Source: Paenibacillus sedimenti (GTDB taxonomy: Bacteria > Bacillota > Bacilli > Paenibacillales > NBRC-103111). Taken from it: 64,000 bases of DNA. This document shows positions 16,911-27,938 of this stretch, piece after piece; position 1 is the stretch's first letter, and the number at the start of each line of letters is the position of its first letter. The notes under the pieces are model-generated. The model was given only the letters and a program-made list of their open reading frames with translations, searched no databases and was not told the DNA's origin. The stretch is taken from positions 620,001 through 684,000 of the forward strand of contig NZ_JACVVD010000003.1 of NCBI RefSeq assembly GCF_014534655.1, written 5' to 3'. Position numbers and translations under genes: made by a program.

Positions 16911-18653
16911 TTAATCTTTAACTCTAAAGTTTTGTACAGAATGCTGCAGCTCTACAGCCATATCGGATAATTGGCGAATAGCCGCAGTGATTTCCTGGAT
17001 CGAAGCGCTTTGTTCCTGCGCTGCGGCTGCTACTTCTTCGTAACCTGCGGATTGTTCCTCCGTAATCCCGGAAATTTTCTGCATGGCATTTGAAATCGTT
17101 TCGAACGATTTTTCTGCCTTCTCTAAAGCATGAAGCAAGTGGTCTGTCCGATTCGTAAAAACGGAAATACCGTTGAAAATTACTTTAAAATTCTCATACG
17201 TTTCGTTAATCCACGTCTGCCCTTGTTCAACCGCCTGATTCCCCTGAACGATACTCTCCATCACAAGCTGACTATCGTTTTGGGTGCTGGACACAAGCTC
17301 GGTGATCGAACTCGCCGCTTTCGTTGATTGTTCCGCCAACTTCTTCACTTCGCCGGCTACAACGGCAAATCCCTTCCCTTGCTCCCCGACCCTTGCCGCT
17401 TCAATCGAAGCATTCAGAGCAAGCAAGTTCGTCTGCTGGGCAATTTCGGTGATGATATGTATGATTTCGCCGATTTCTTTTGAACGGTTCCCCAATTGGA
17501 ACGCCGCTTCTTGCGAATGCTTCATCTCTTTTTGAATCACATTCATCTGATGCAGCGTCTTTTCAACTAGCTTTTGGCCGTCTGCAGACTGTTCACCGAC
17601 TTTGTGCGCCATTTCTTGCATCTCTTTGACTTCGGTTGTCACTCCCGCCAATTCCGAATTGATATCTACGATTGAAGAAGTACTTTCCGTTAATGAAGTA
17701 ACTACTTCGGCGACCCCTTCATTCATGCTGTTCATGGAAACGGCAACCTGCCCGGCGCTGGAGCTCGATTCATCCGCTGACTGGTACAATTGTGCACTGG
17801 TATTCGTAATAAGGTTGGAAGAGGAAACGATTTGCCTGATTAAGGAGTCCAAATTATCCCGCATCTCGTTAAAAGCATCGGCCAATTTGCCGATCTCGTC
17901 CTTACGCTTAATGGGTACTTGTGCGGATAAATCTCCGGCGGCAACCTTCTCAGTCATACGCACCAGTTGGGTAACCGGCTTGGTCACACTTCGGCTAATG
18001 AAATAAGCGATCAGGTAACCGACAACTAACACGATGATAGTGATCCATGTAGTCGTCCACAAAATGTCTTGCTTTGTTTTCGGAACCACGGAAGCGTCCA
18101 AATCAATACCGACAATTCCGACATTATCGCCTTTTGCATTCTTCAAAGGAATAAACACGGACTTATGTACACCAAATTCATCCTTATAAATTTCGCTGAT
18201 CGTTTGTTTATTTTCCTTGATCGCCGCATTCATTTCCGGAGTGAACGGGTATTCGGTGCCGAAATCGTCATCAACTCCGGTCAATATGACGATTTGATCT
18301 TTATTTTGAGCTTTCATTAGAACATAAACGTTCTCCAGATTGTCTTCCTTTTTGAGCACTTCGAATTGCTGTTTAATTTTGGAATAGGCCGGATGATCTT
18401 TGCCTGTAATTTCATCTGCATGTTCGGGGATGGAAACAAGGTATTTGGAAACCGTCTGAATTTCTGACGACAATCTTAAAACAAACTGATCCTCAAGCTT
18501 CGTTGTTAAGGTCTGACTGACCAAGTACCCGGATACGGAAAATACTGCACTGACGAATAACAGCAGCAGAAGGATACTGACCGTCATTTTCACCGCGATA
18601 TGTCCGCGGAACCAGTTAATCATAGTTGTAAAAACTACCTTTGCCACTTTCAT
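16911..18653 (-). CDS. methyl-accepting chemotaxis protein
   Basis: A 580-aa chemoreceptor. It has an N-terminal membrane helix (about 21-43), a periplasm-side single Cache-like sensor (45-190), a second helix (about 195-215), HAMP (215-270) and the methyl-accepting signalling domain with the hairpin tip [20 protein letters not shown]. The ATG abuts the TAA of the upstream decarboxylase gene. Its GGAGG is only three bases away, so the GTG two codons later (18647, nine bases from GGAGG) may be the real start. It shares a c-di-GMP riboswitch with that gene. The ligand is unknown; a link to the decarboxylase substrate is an inference. Confidence 0.93.
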   Translation of the reverse strand: MKVAKVVFTTMINWFRGHIAVKMTVSILLLLLFVSAVFSVSGYLVSQTLTTKLEDQFVLRLSSEIQTVSKYLVSIPEHADEITGKDHPAYSKIKQQFEVLKKEDNLENVYVLMKAQNKDQIVILTGVDDDFGTEYPFTPEMNAAIKENKQTISEIYKDEFGVHKSVFIPLKNAKGDNVGIVGIDLDASVVPKTKQDILWTTTWITIIVLVVGYLIAYFISRSVTKPVTQLVRMTEKVAAGDLSAQVPIKRKDEIGKLADAFNEMRDNLDSLIRQIVSSSNLITNTSAQLYQSADESSSSAGQVAVSMNSMNEGVAEVVTSLTESTSSIVDINSELAGVTTEVKEMQEMAHKVGEQSADGQKLVEKTLHQMNVIQKEMKHSQEAAFQLGNRSKEIGEIIHIITEIAQQTNLLALNASIEAARVGEQGKGFAVVAGEVKKLAEQSTKAASSITELVSSTQNDSQLVMESIVQGNQAVEQGQTWINETYENFKVIFNGISVFTNRTDHLLHALEKAEKSFETISNAMQKISGITEEQSAGYEEVAAAAQEQSASIQEITAAIRQLSDMAVELQHSVQNFRVKD

Positions 18654-20324
18654 TTACCTCCAGCTTAAAATCGATGCTTCGGAATATTTCTCGTAGACCT
18701 CAGCTACGGTTTTCTTCAAATATTGAACAATTTCTTCTACGTGCTTAGTCTCCGTATAAGGAGAAATGATAAAGATCTTTGTCGCGTAAAGAGCTGTTTC
18801 TTGGCCGTCTTTAGTCGGCACTACCAGATGTTTCTTGGTATCCCCGAAAAATATCCGGTCGCGATGATTGCCTAACATTTCAAACAAACGTTCGTTAAAT
18901 TTGTTGTGCCTTTCGATTTCCTTGAGGGTGCATGCACCCGAAATTTCTGTCTGGAAACCGGATCCGCCTTCGGGATAAATTCGAAATAATGTGATGATGC
19001 CGGGGTTATCCAAATTAACGATTTCCGCTTGCGGGATTTCCCTTCTTAACGTTTCCCGGAAAGCGAGATTGACCTCAACGAATTGCGCCAAAAGCTGCTG
19101 ATATCCTTCAATACCAAATGCGAGCAGAGCGCTGTACATACTGATGGAGCTGGCCATGCGCGAGCACTCGAGCGTGTACCCGGTATGATACTGTCCATAC
19201 CCGCGATGTCCGACATAGGGAGTTTCATCCGGATGTAAATCGACAAGCCTTAAATCAGCGGCATCCTTGACCAAAAATAAACTTGTCACGTAAGGGGTTT
19301 GTCCCAACTTCTGGAAGTCGAAGCAAAGCGAATCCGCTTTATGCAAATGTCTCATCTTGCGCCGAATGGAAATTAAAGCTTGTGCAACATCCTTGTTTAG
19401 CTCCAGAGGATTAGCGGCAAAATCGTAATCGTTAAAGAAAGCAAAAAATCCGCCTAATGCTGAGTCGGCATGTATATGAGGTCTTGTCAAACCGTGCTGA
19501 ACGGCTACCCTCTCGGATGTCATGCAAATTTGTTCCACATCGTCAATGCCCATGGCGTCTGTCGTTCCTGTTGTAGCTACAATGTAAATGGGGATTCCGC
19601 CCTTTGCAATCACTTCTTCCATTTTCTGTTGCAGATCAATCACATTCATGGAGCTGTCGTCATTCGTACGAACCCTGATCAATCTATCGCTGCCGATTCC
19701 AGACGCTTCCATGGACTTGTACAAGCTGTAGTGAGCGGCGTCAGAACAAAAAGCGTACAAATTGTCAGGAATGCCTTTTTGCAGCGCGTCGGGTACAACT
19801 TTGGCGATCGCGATCCTTAGTCCTGAGAATATGGCTCCTTGACCGCCCCAGGTCGTATACCCTCCGCTTTTCAACGAATCGTACCCGATTAATTTGGACA
19901 TCATGCTGGTGACTCTGACTTCCGCCTCAGCTCCGGCCGGTCCGTATACATCCCATAAATTGTTCCCGTTGACCATAAAAGCAACAATCATTCCTAAAAT
20001 ACCGGGTATGCTCGCCATCGGCAAAATATTCGTCAAAAAATATTTCGTATGGTAAGGGTGATCATGCAGCAATTGCAGCAGCTCGGCATTAATGTCCTCT
20101 AAAGGGACGCTGCCGGCAGGGATCGCGCTATTACGGATGAGGTCGTTATAAAAACTCCCTGTCCGGTTTTTGAATCCTTTCAAATTGACGCTATCCGGAT
20201 TCTTGAGATCATCCACCCCTGCAAGGATTTGCTCGATGAGCCTCATAAACATTTGCCTTGTTTGCAGATTACCATCTTCGCTTGGAAACAATTGCTGAAC
20301 ATTCGCCAGTCTTTTCTCTCTCAT
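18654..20324 (-). CDS. group II PLP-dependent amino acid decarboxylase
   Basis: A 556-aa PLP enzyme. The ATG at 20324 follows AGGAG. Group II decarboxylase marks are the ring-stacking His in DAAHYSLYKS (about residue 198), the Asp in HADSALGG that pairs with the pyridine nitrogen, and the Schiff-base lysine in DFQKLGQTPY (Lys339). The HADSALGG motif and a long C-terminal part set it among the divergent aspartate/glutamate/tyrosine decarboxylase-like proteins. The substrate cannot be told. It is the first gene of an operon with a chemoreceptor and is controlled by a c-di-GMP-I riboswitch. Confidence 0.87.
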   Translation of the reverse strand: MREKRLANVQQLFPSEDGNLQTRQMFMRLIEQILAGVDDLKNPDSVNLKGFKNRTGSFYNDLIRNSAIPAGSVPLEDINAELLQLLHDHPYHTKYFLTNILPMASIPGILGMIVAFMVNGNNLWDVYGPAGAEAEVRVTSMMSKLIGYDSLKSGGYTTWGGQGAIFSGLRIAIAKVVPDALQKGIPDNLYAFCSDAAHYSLYKSMEASGIGSDRLIRVRTNDDSSMNVIDLQQKMEEVIAKGGIPIYIVATTGTTDAMGIDDVEQICMTSERVAVQHGLTRPHIHADSALGGFFAFFNDYDFAANPLELNKDVAQALISIRRKMRHLHKADSLCFDFQKLGQTPYVTSLFLVKDAADLRLVDLHPDETPYVGHRGYGQYHTGYTLECSRMASSISMYSALLAFGIEGYQQLLAQFVEVNLAFRETLRREIPQAEIVNLDNPGIITLFRIYPEGGSGFQTEISGACTLKEIERHNKFNERLFEMLGNHRDRIFFGDTKKHLVVPTKDGQETALYATKIFIISPYTETKHVEEIVQYLKKTVAEVYEKYSEASILSWR

Positions 20325-20369
20325 ATCATTCTCTCTCCTATCGATAGACTTGTTTGAAGAAATGTTCAC

Positions 20370-20407
20370 AAAAAAAAGGTGAACATGCGAAAAACGCAAC
20401 ATTTCAC
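20370..20407 (-). terminator. riboswitch-controlled terminator
   Basis: On the minus strand GGTGAA-ATGTTGCG and CGCA-TGTTCACC form a hairpin followed by eight T. It directly follows the c-di-GMP riboswitch and lies 45 bases before the decarboxylase start. Confidence 0.85.
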
Positions 20408-20414
20408 CAATTGC

Positions 20415-20497
20415 TACAATGCAACTGGCTGACATATCCTTGTAGGATGTAGTCCCTATAGTTTTGCGTCCCTATCTTTCAATAGGTTTGCCCAATT
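20415..20497 (-). promoter_or_regulatory. c-di-GMP-I (GEMM) riboswitch
   Basis: On the minus strand the GEMM elements occur in order: GGGCAAACC, stem CCTATT/GATAGG with a GAAA tetraloop, the hallmark GGGACGCAAA, the receptor-side CTATAGGGACTA, the short P3 hairpin ATCC-TACAA-GGAT and the 3' part GTCAGCCAGTTGC. A terminator follows at once. It should place the decarboxylase and chemoreceptor genes under c-di-GMP control. The sign of the effect is not certain. Confidence 0.87.
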
Positions 20498-20524
20498 ATA
20501 AAGTTGTAGGTGAATATTCCCATT

Positions 20525-20542
20525 ACCGACAGAAACCGACAG
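20525..20542. promoter_or_regulatory. tandem octamer ACCGACAG x2, candidate operator
   Basis: Two identical ACCGACAG copies at 20525 and 20535, one helical turn apart, just upstream of the second riboswitch. This is the layout of a response-regulator or activator site; which protein binds is unknown. Confidence 0.4.
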
Positions 20543-20690
20543 GCAAAACTTTACAATTTCGATCTTCAGTATAGTATAGTCCTATAAATAAAACAACACA
20601 ATTTTCCATTATTGTTTGTAAATTTTTAATATTGTCACATTGTAGATAATATGACATTATATTTGACTTTGGCAGAATATAGTTTAATTG

Positions 20691-22481
20691 TTACCTACTA
20701 ACCATCTTCCCTTGAGCGTGTAGGTACAATTGCTCATAGTACCCGTGAAGCTCGATCAACTGGTCGTGACTGCCTTCCTCGACAATGCGTCCGCCTTGCA
20801 TGACGATGATCCGATCGGCGTGTATGATCGTAGAGATGCGGTGCGCGATCACCAGCGTCGTTCGGCCTTCGGCGACGACCTGCAGCGCCGACTGGATCAG
20901 CTGCTCCGTTTGCGAATCCAAGTTCGCAGTCGCCTCATCCAGAATGAGCACCTTCGGCTGAAAGACGATGATACGCGCGAATGAGATCAACTGCCGCTCG
21001 CCTGCAGAGAGGCCGCTCCCTCTTTCGGAGATGCGCGTCTCATAGCCTTCCTTCATCCGTGCAATCAGCACGTCGGCGCCAACAAGCTGACAGGCGCGAA
21101 TGACGTCTTCCCTCGAGATCGTCTCATCGAACATGCGGACGTTATCCAGGATGCTGCCGGCGTACAAATACGGTTCCTGCTGTACAAGCCCTACCATCCG
21201 GTGGAGATCAGCTTGCGCCATATCCCGAATATCCGTGCCGTCAATCCGAATGCTCCCCTGCTGCACGTCGTAAAACCGGCATAGCAGACTGATCAGCGAG
21301 CTTTTGCCCGCTCCTGTCGTACCGACGATGCCGATCAGCTCACCGGGCTCAATGCACAGTTCAAGATCATCAATAACCGTCATGTCCTTTTGATAGCCAA
21401 AATGTACATGGTTGAAATGAATGCGGCCCTGCACATCCGACAAGGGGATTTGCTTAGGCTCTTCTTTATCCGCGACTTCCGGCTTAACCGAGAACACATT
21501 CCAAATCCGCTGCATCGAAACAGTCGTCGATTGCAGCGTATTCCACTGCTGGGTAATGTTATTGATCGGCTGGAAAAACTGCCGAATATACGTGATGAAC
21601 GCATAAAGCACGCCAAACTCAATCGTTTTGTCAAAAACGGCCATGCCGCCGAGCCATGTAATGAAGGCAACGGATAAATTGCCTAATATATCAAACGAGC
21701 GGTTAAACAATACGTTCGTCCGCACCTCACGTATATTCGCGCGGAAATAACCGAGATTCCGGTCATTAAAACGTTTCATCTGCTCCTTCTCTTGATAAAA
21801 AGCCTGAATCAGATGCATCCCGGATAAATTTTCTGCGGCGAACGCAACAAGCTGCGACAGCTGCGATCTCGACAGTTGATACGTTTTACGCATATAGGAA
21901 CGAAAGCCGGCTGCAATCAGGACGATGAGCGGAATGACCAGCATACTGTACAGGGTTAGCTGGGGATCCAGGTGAAACATAAGAACGATAATAAAAACCA
22001 AAGTCATGCCATCGCGAACAAGGCTGAGGAGCACCTGCGTGAAGAACTGATTCAGCGTCTCGGTATCGCTGGAGACATGCGTAATCAGACTGCCGCTAGG
22101 CGTCCGGTCATAATAGGACATCGATAAGCGGAAGATATGCCGGAACAAATCTTTGCGAATCCTTGCGACAATGCTTTGCCCGGCAAACTGGAGCAAATTG
22201 TTTTGCAAATAACTGAAAAACAAGGAGCTCACAGATAAGCCTACATAGAACAAACAGATGATAACCAGCGATCTGTAGTCGTTCTTGCCGATCATCAGGT
22301 TGTCATCGATCGCAATTTTCACAAGGTATGGTTGGAACAAGTCGGCTGCAATACCCAGCAATGTGCAAAAAAGGACTGCAACGAAAGTGTACCGATGCGG
22401 CTTCGCATAAACGGATAAAGCGCGAAAAGCCGAATTCGTCGCTTTCCGCTCCTCTGCGCTCTTGCGTTTACGTATTGGCAT
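20691..22481 (-). CDS. heterodimeric ABC exporter, canonical subunit (YheH/BmrD type)
   Basis: A 596-aa half-transporter with six membrane helices and a C-terminal ATPase. Walker A is GTTGAGKSS, the signature is a variant LSAGERQL, Walker B keeps the catalytic Glu (VLILDEATANLD). The ATG at 22481 (GGGGGGAG upstream) overlaps the end of its partner by 14 bases. The pair matches Bacillus YheI/YheH (BmrC/BmrD), a multidrug exporter; the substrate here is unknown. Confidence 0.88.
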   Translation of the reverse strand: MPIRKRKSAEERKATNSAFRALSVYAKPHRYTFVAVLFCTLLGIAADLFQPYLVKIAIDDNLMIGKNDYRSLVIICLFYVGLSVSSLFFSYLQNNLLQFAGQSIVARIRKDLFRHIFRLSMSYYDRTPSGSLITHVSSDTETLNQFFTQVLLSLVRDGMTLVFIIVLMFHLDPQLTLYSMLVIPLIVLIAAGFRSYMRKTYQLSRSQLSQLVAFAAENLSGMHLIQAFYQEKEQMKRFNDRNLGYFRANIREVRTNVLFNRSFDILGNLSVAFITWLGGMAVFDKTIEFGVLYAFITYIRQFFQPINNITQQWNTLQSTTVSMQRIWNVFSVKPEVADKEEPKQIPLSDVQGRIHFNHVHFGYQKDMTVIDDLELCIEPGELIGIVGTTGAGKSSLISLLCRFYDVQQGSIRIDGTDIRDMAQADLHRMVGLVQQEPYLYAGSILDNVRMFDETISREDVIRACQLVGADVLIARMKEGYETRISERGSGLSAGERQLISFARIIVFQPKVLILDEATANLDSQTEQLIQSALQVVAEGRTTLVIAHRISTIIHADRIIVMQGGRIVEEGSHDQLIELHGYYEQLYLHAQGKMVSR

Positions 22482-24225
22482 CGTGGCTCCCCCCTTCTTG
22501 GATCGCATGGAGCTCAGCATACAGCCCGTCTTGCGACAGCAACTCCTTGTGGGTGCCCCGCTGTACGATGCGTCCCTCATCGAGCACAATAATTTCATCC
22601 GTATGCTTTAAAGCGCTGATGCGGTGGGCAATCCAAATGGTCGTTTTATCCGACCGTTCTTTCCTGATCGTGTCGATGATATGCTTTTCGGTCACCGAGT
22701 CTACAGCGCTTACACTATCGTCGAGAATCATGACAGGCGAATCTTTGATAATGCCTCGCGCCAGGCTGGTTCTTTGCCTTTGCCCACCGGACAGCGTCAC
22801 CCCCCGCTCGCCCAGCTTCGTTTCGAATTGCTCCGGAAATGAAGCAATACTGGCGAAGATTTGCGCCTTTCTGGCGGCGCGTTCCACCTGATCAAGCGGC
22901 GTCTCTCTTTTATAGAAAGCGATGTTATCACGAATCGTCGTACTAAAAAGGAATCCTTCTTGTGGAACGTAAGCAATTTGACTGCGCAAGCTTTCAAGTG
23001 TCACATCGCGAATATCCGTTTCTCCGATCCACACCGTTCCGGCTGGCGGCTCGTAAATGCGGAGCATCAACTTCACTAGCGTGGACTTACCGCTCCCTGT
23101 TTTCCCGATAATACCAAGGGATTTTCCCGGCTCGATCCTTAGTGAGATATCATGAAGCACCTCGTCCTCGTCCCCGGGGTAGGCAAAGGATAAGTGCTCA
23201 ATCCGAATGCTCTCATGGTCGAGATGAGACATCTGAGCAAGCTCGCTTTGTACGATATCCGATTTCAAATCCAGCAAATCGTTAATCCGCTCCAGCGAAG
23301 CCCTCGATCGCTGCATGGCGTTGATCACACGACCAATCTGCTGAAGCGGATTCACCATCATACGGATGTACAGCGTTAATTCAACGAAATTACCAATCGT
23401 GATTCTCTGATGTATCGTCAAGTAGCCCCCAAATGCAAGCGCGATAATGAGCGATAACGCCCCCAAAAAGGGAATGAGCGCCTCGAACAGCGAAGATAAT
23501 CGGACCAAGCGAAGCTGGTTGTCACGAATGCGATCCACCGTTTCTCCGAATCTGCGTATCATGATCGCTTCCACAGCGAATTTTTTGGCGACGCGGATGC
23601 CTCCGAACTGCTCTTCGGCAGATTCTGTCATTTTGCCCAGTGATTCTTGCACCTGCAAGGAGTGATTTCTTATAACAGGCCGGAATTTGACTGCCAGTAT
23701 AGGGATGAATAGTAGCGGGATTATGCATGCAGCAATTAAAAAGAGCGGGATGGAACTCAATACCATCGTGATCAATACGGCACCGATCAAAATGGTCGAG
23801 TTCACCACTTGATTGATGCCCATGGAAATCGATTCCCGAATCGCGGTCACGTCATTCATGACATAACTAAGCAGCTTCCCTACCCCATGTTTCGAATAGA
23901 AGGTCGCGCTTAACCGCGTAAAATGGTCGAACAATCGATTGCGCGACACATACTCGAACCTTCTGCCATTGCGCATGATTATGTACTGACCGATAGCAAC
24001 AAGCACGCCATAAGAAATGCCGATCATGAGAAGCTTCATACTGTAATCAATGATTAGCGACTTGCTCAGCCCTCCTTGCTGGAGCTGGTCCGTAAACAAT
24101 CCGAGAAGCTTCGGATAGTACGAATGAATAATATTCCCTATCGAAATAGACAGTGCCGCCAACACGTATAGCGGCCATTTCACTTTGAAGAAATCAATCA
24201 ATAACCGTGTAGACTTCACAATCAC
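22468..24225 (-). CDS. heterodimeric ABC exporter, degenerate-site subunit (YheI/BmrC type)
   Basis: A 585-aa half-transporter with six membrane helices and an ATPase. Walker A is GKTGSGKST, the signature LSGGQRQR, but Walker B ends in Asp (VMILDDSVSAVD) where the catalytic Glu should be, so one of the two ATP sites of the dimer is degenerate, as in BmrC. The start is a GTG with AGGAAG. It lies 33 bases after a large hybrid kinase gene on the same strand and overlaps its partner gene. Confidence 0.88.
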   Translation of the reverse strand: MIVKSTRLLIDFFKVKWPLYVLAALSISIGNIIHSYYPKLLGLFTDQLQQGGLSKSLIIDYSMKLLMIGISYGVLVAIGQYIIMRNGRRFEYVSRNRLFDHFTRLSATFYSKHGVGKLLSYVMNDVTAIRESISMGINQVVNSTILIGAVLITMVLSSIPLFLIAACIIPLLFIPILAVKFRPVIRNHSLQVQESLGKMTESAEEQFGGIRVAKKFAVEAIMIRRFGETVDRIRDNQLRLVRLSSLFEALIPFLGALSLIIALAFGGYLTIHQRITIGNFVELTLYIRMMVNPLQQIGRVINAMQRSRASLERINDLLDLKSDIVQSELAQMSHLDHESIRIEHLSFAYPGDEDEVLHDISLRIEPGKSLGIIGKTGSGKSTLVKLMLRIYEPPAGTVWIGETDIRDVTLESLRSQIAYVPQEGFLFSTTIRDNIAFYKRETPLDQVERAARKAQIFASIASFPEQFETKLGERGVTLSGGQRQRTSLARGIIKDSPVMILDDSVSAVDSVTEKHIIDTIRKERSDKTTIWIAHRISALKHTDEIIVLDEGRIVQRGTHKELLSQDGLYAELHAIQEGGSHDANT

Positions 24226-24258
24226 ATCACTTCCTGTAATCTCGTTTTATGTATAAAG

Positions 24259-27200
24259 TTACCTCCCCGGAATGCTGATTTCAAGAACAAAAGCCCAATC
24301 CGGTGTCTGGTAGACTTGCATGGTACCGCCCAAATGTGTCACCCGCTCGCTCATCGCAGTCAATCCGAAGCCATAGACGATTTTCGGGGCGGGATGCCCT
24401 GAGTTTTTTAATGAAAACTGCACTGCCTTATCCTTGGCTGAATAGTAGAGATCGAATCGAAATCTCGTACTTTTTCCATGACGCAGTCCATTCGTTAACC
24501 CTTCTTGCAGCGCGCGGTATAACACTTTACCATAGAGCGGCGCGAGCAAAGGAAGCGGACCGATCACATACTCAATTTCAACTTGCGTCATGGATTCGGT
24601 ATCATGAATGAGCTTAATTAAGGATTGCTGCAAATCGCTCTTTGCAGAATCATCTTTTAACATACGTACCACATCTCGGATTTCATTCATGCCGTTGCGC
24701 ATCAGTTCCTGGCAGATCGATAGCTTTTCAAGCGCGAGCGGACGGTCTTTCTCGAACAGCATTTTCGTCGCTTCCATCTGGATGATCGCAGAAGTGATCG
24801 TATGCCCGACGATGTCGTGGATCTCTTTAGAAACCCGGTTCCGTTCCTCCATCGCAACAGCTTCTTCCAAAATCTCCATCGTTTCGCGAATCGACGATTG
24901 CAGTTGTTGATTTCGCTTTTCCAGCTCATCTGTCCGAAGCTTCACTTGGTCTTCCAACTCCCGGCTCCACTTCGCCAGCTTGCTGTGCAGCTCTACACGC
25001 GATAAAAGTTCTCGTCTCGATACCGGTTTCATTAAATAATCGTTGGCACCGGAAATAAAGCCTTCCGCCAAATCTTCAGGGAGATGTTTTGCTGTCAGCA
25101 TAATAATCGGAAGATCGGATTCCTTGTACGTTTCCCTTAAACGAAGACACAGCTCATATCCGTTCATCCCCGGCATCATAACATCCGTAATGACAAGGTC
25201 CGGCCGATTTCCCAAGCTTAACCAATTCAACGCTTCCTGTCCGCTGGCAAAAGCGAGTACTCGGTAAGTTGGGCTTAGATGGCTCGATAAAACCTCCAAA
25301 TTAATGACTTCGTCATCCACTATGATAACTAGAGGGATCTCTGCCGTTCCTATTTCCACCCGTTTATCCCGTAACCTTACCGGACTTTCAAGTTGAGGGG
25401 ACATCACAGCTGCTTCGATAGCTGAGCCGGCCGCAGCTTCCCAATGCCCCTCTTTATGCTCAGCATCGATTGGAAGTGTAAAAGAGAACGTACTTCCGTG
25501 TCCTAACTCTGACGAAACGCTTAATTCGCCTCCATGCAGCTCGACCAACTGTTTGCTGATCGTCAAGCCTAAGCCTGTTCCCATACTGCTTGCAAATGAG
25601 TTATCGGCTTGCCGGAATGGCTCATAAATGTTCTGCAGATCACTTTCTTCTATGCCTATGCCTGTGTCCGATACCGATACGCGCATATAAGCGCCGTCTT
25701 GCTTCGCAGATATGTGAACTTCTCCTGACAGCGTAAACTTGATCGCATTTCCGATCAAATTAATCAGCACCTGTTCGATGCGATCCTCATCTCCGTACAC
25801 GGGCGCAAGCCCCGACAGCGGAATATCGTGACGAAGGCTTAATTGTTTGGACTTGGCTAAAGGATCGAGCATAGCAACGGCAACTTCGGCGACCTGACGC
25901 AAGTCCACCGGGCGCAAGCGCAGCTTCAAATCATTATGCCGAATCTTGGACATATCCAGGATATCATTCAAAAGACGTGCCAACCGCCTGCCGCTGGCAA
26001 GAATCAAAGAAATTCGATGCTTCGCTTCCTCTTCCGTAAGCGGAGCTGCGTGATCGACGAGCGACTCCGTTAACCCGATCATCCCATAAAGCGGTGTGCG
26101 CAATTCATGCGAGGTTCGCGCGAGGAAATCGTCTTTCAGCCGGTCGAGCGTTTGCAGCTGTTCATTTTTGACGATAAGTTCTTCCGCGTAGCCGTGCACT
26201 TTTTGCTGCGTTTCCCGATAGCGCTGAACCAGTACCGCCACGAGACAAAGTACAAACAAGAACGCACCGAAAATAATTTGCGTCTCATTCAAGTACGTGG
26301 TCATCATAGGAAACCATGCCGCAAGCCATTTTGAATAGGCATACACATTCATCTGGATATAGTGCAGTGCGGCAAAGACCGCGAGAAGAATACACCCTGC
26401 GAATATCCAGATCGTTTCATAATCCCGCTGTTTCCGGTAATGCCGGATCAGAAGGATGAGAACAACGAACATGAAAAGGATCGTCATCATGGGAAATACT
26501 TTTTCAATCAAAAAATGGTACCATATGTCATTCACCAAAGCGGCAGCCAGAACAATTCCGTCGAATAGAGCTAAGGCGGCGGCAAAAGAACGGAAAACGA
26601 TTTTCTTGGTGCGGCTGGAGTACAACTCGCTCAAAAATCCCATTAATGCAGCGGTGCCGAACGGAACGGCTACGTCTTGAAGATAAACAAAAAGCGGCAG
26701 ATCGATGAAAAACTGAATAATATGGGCGCGAACCATGCTGCCATAAGCGGCACAAGCGGTAAGCAGAGCAAAGTACAGATACATCAATTGCTTGCGATTG
26801 GTTGCAAATAAGATGAAAGACAGAAAAGAAAGACCAAAGAATAGCATGAAGAAAATAACTCGGAACGCATCGCGGTTCATCATATCCGAGTAGAAATCTT
26901 GCGTCGTACCAATCAGGAATTCTCCAAACCGTGTGTCCTCATCCGTTTGCAGTACCCGCACGTACAGCATGCTGCCTGCATCCTGCGGCTCAAGCGGGGC
27001 AAATCCCCAGTGAAGGAACTTGTTCGCTCTAAAATCAGGCGTGCTCATGTTGAACGCGTAGACCTGTTTATTCTCCACGAATATTTCAAAATGCCTGTAT
27101 CCTCGAACGTATAGCTGTCCATCTCTAGGCGGCAGCTGCTCAGGAAGCTTTACGCGAAGCCAGTAGTAGCCTTTATACCCGGGTGTTAGTTCGGCAGTGG

Positions 27201-27432
27201 CGTTATTCATCAATTGAAGAGGTGTCCAGGCATCGTTACCTTGGCGATCTCCTGCTTGAATCTCCCACCCAAAATCCTCTTTCAAGCTTTGGAACCGCTT
27301 GGGTCCCTCACGCACCTGATTCCAGGTCAGAGCAAAGAGGAAAAGCATGAGCAGCATAGCAGCTGGCAGGAACCACCCGGCAGCCCTCACACCATTTGCT
27401 GCACGAATAAAAGGTTGTTTCAGAGTATTCAT
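24259..27432 (-). CDS. 7TMR-DISM hybrid histidine kinase with two kinase cores
   Basis: A 1057-aa membrane sensor. The ATG at 27432 follows GGAGG; an ATG 20 codons upstream has no such site. Order: one membrane helix, an extracellular 7TMR-DISM sensor (about 40-180), seven helices (about 195-390), HisKA with [13 protein letters not shown] (His near 442) and HATPase ([21 protein letters not shown]), a receiver domain (phospho-Asp in [11 protein letters not shown], near 749), then a second kinase core of the HisKA_3 type ([12 protein letters not shown], near 871) with its own HATPase. The second core usually serves NarL-type regulators, and none is encoded nearby. The gene precedes the ABC exporter pair. 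Confidence 0.9.
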   Translation of the reverse strand: MNTLKQPFIRAANGVRAAGWFLPAAMLLMLFLFALTWNQVREGPKRFQSLKEDFGWEIQAGDRQGNDAWTPLQLMNNATAELTPGYKGYYWLRVKLPEQLPPRDGQLYVRGYRHFEIFVENKQVYAFNMSTPDFRANKFLHWGFAPLEPQDAGSMLYVRVLQTDEDTRFGEFLIGTTQDFYSDMMNRDAFRVIFFMLFFGLSFLSFILFATNRKQLMYLYFALLTACAAYGSMVRAHIIQFFIDLPLFVYLQDVAVPFGTAALMGFLSELYSSRTKKIVFRSFAAALALFDGIVLAAALVNDIWYHFLIEKVFPMMTILFMFVVLILLIRHYRKQRDYETIWIFAGCILLAVFAALHYIQMNVYAYSKWLAAWFPMMTTYLNETQIIFGAFLFVLCLVAVLVQRYRETQQKVHGYAEELIVKNEQLQTLDRLKDDFLARTSHELRTPLYGMIGLTESLVDHAAPLTEEEAKHRISLILASGRRLARLLNDILDMSKIRHNDLKLRLRPVDLRQVAEVAVAMLDPLAKSKQLSLRHDIPLSGLAPVYGDEDRIEQVLINLIGNAIKFTLSGEVHISAKQDGAYMRVSVSDTGIGIEESDLQNIYEPFRQADNSFASSMGTGLGLTISKQLVELHGGELSVSSELGHGSTFSFTLPIDAEHKEGHWEAAAGSAIEAAVMSPQLESPVRLRDKRVEIGTAEIPLVIIVDDEVINLEVLSSHLSPTYRVLAFASGQEALNWLSLGNRPDLVITDVMMPGMNGYELCLRLRETYKESDLPIIMLTAKHLPEDLAEGFISGANDYLMKPVSRRELLSRVELHSKLAKWSRELEDQVKLRTDELEKRNQQLQSSIRETMEILEEAVAMEERNRVSKEIHDIVGHTITSAIIQMEATKMLFEKDRPLALEKLSICQELMRNGMNEIRDVVRMLKDDSAKSDLQQSLIKLIHDTESMTQVEIEYVIGPLPLLAPLYGKVLYRALQEGLTNGLRHGKSTRFRFDLYYSAKDKAVQFSLKNSGHPAPKIVYGFGLTAMSERVTHLGGTMQVYQTPDWAFVLEISIPGR

Positions 27433-27561
27433 AACTCTGCGTCCTCCGTGATGATTATGCATCCTGTAACTTTTGACTCCAAATATTAACATAGCATATA
27501 CTTCCTAATATCTGCTATTAAGTTCTAATAAAAACTTTATATTAGGAGAGAGAACGAACGA

Positions 27562-27768
27562 ATGGAATTTAGACTCGATCGAATAGAGAATAAAATTGAG
27601 TTTTTTCAAGCTTACGATATGAAATCGCTGGAGCAAAAAATTGACGAGCAGATCGACAATAACAAAGCGTTGCTGCTCGATGTGTTTGCGATCCAACATC
27701 ATGTCGTCTTCGACCCTAATGCCGGCAAAATGCTCTACAGCGCAGTCGTTCATTTTAAAGCGAAGTGA
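27562..27768 (+). CDS. DUF2536 family small protein (YrzA-like)
   Basis: A 68-aa soluble protein resembling the DUF2536/YrzA family of Bacillota: start MEFRLDRIENKIEFFQA, a middle EQKIDEQIDNNKALLL and the conserved end YSAVVHFKAK. AGGAGA lies upstream. The function is unknown. It is divergent from the hybrid kinase and closed by a terminator. Confidence 0.8.
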   Translation: MEFRLDRIENKIEFFQAYDMKSLEQKIDEQIDNNKALLLDVFAIQHHVVFDPNAGKMLYSAVVHFKAK

Positions 27769-27778
27769 AACAGCATGA

Positions 27779-27811
27779 TAAGGGCAACCCGCGAGGGGTG
27801 CCCTTTATTTC
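27779..27811 (+). terminator. intrinsic terminator
   Basis: AAGGGCAACCC and GGGGTGCCCTT form a hairpin followed by TATTTCTT, 12 bases after the DUF2536 stop. Confidence 0.8.
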
Positions 27812-27938
27812 TTAGCTCGCGAATAATTCCTGTGTCTATCCTCGCTTTTTAGGCACAGTGTGTAATCAACCACAGACTCTTACCCATACAGTACGGACAT
27901 CATTAACATAAACTAGTTAAAAGAGGAGAGGTGATACA

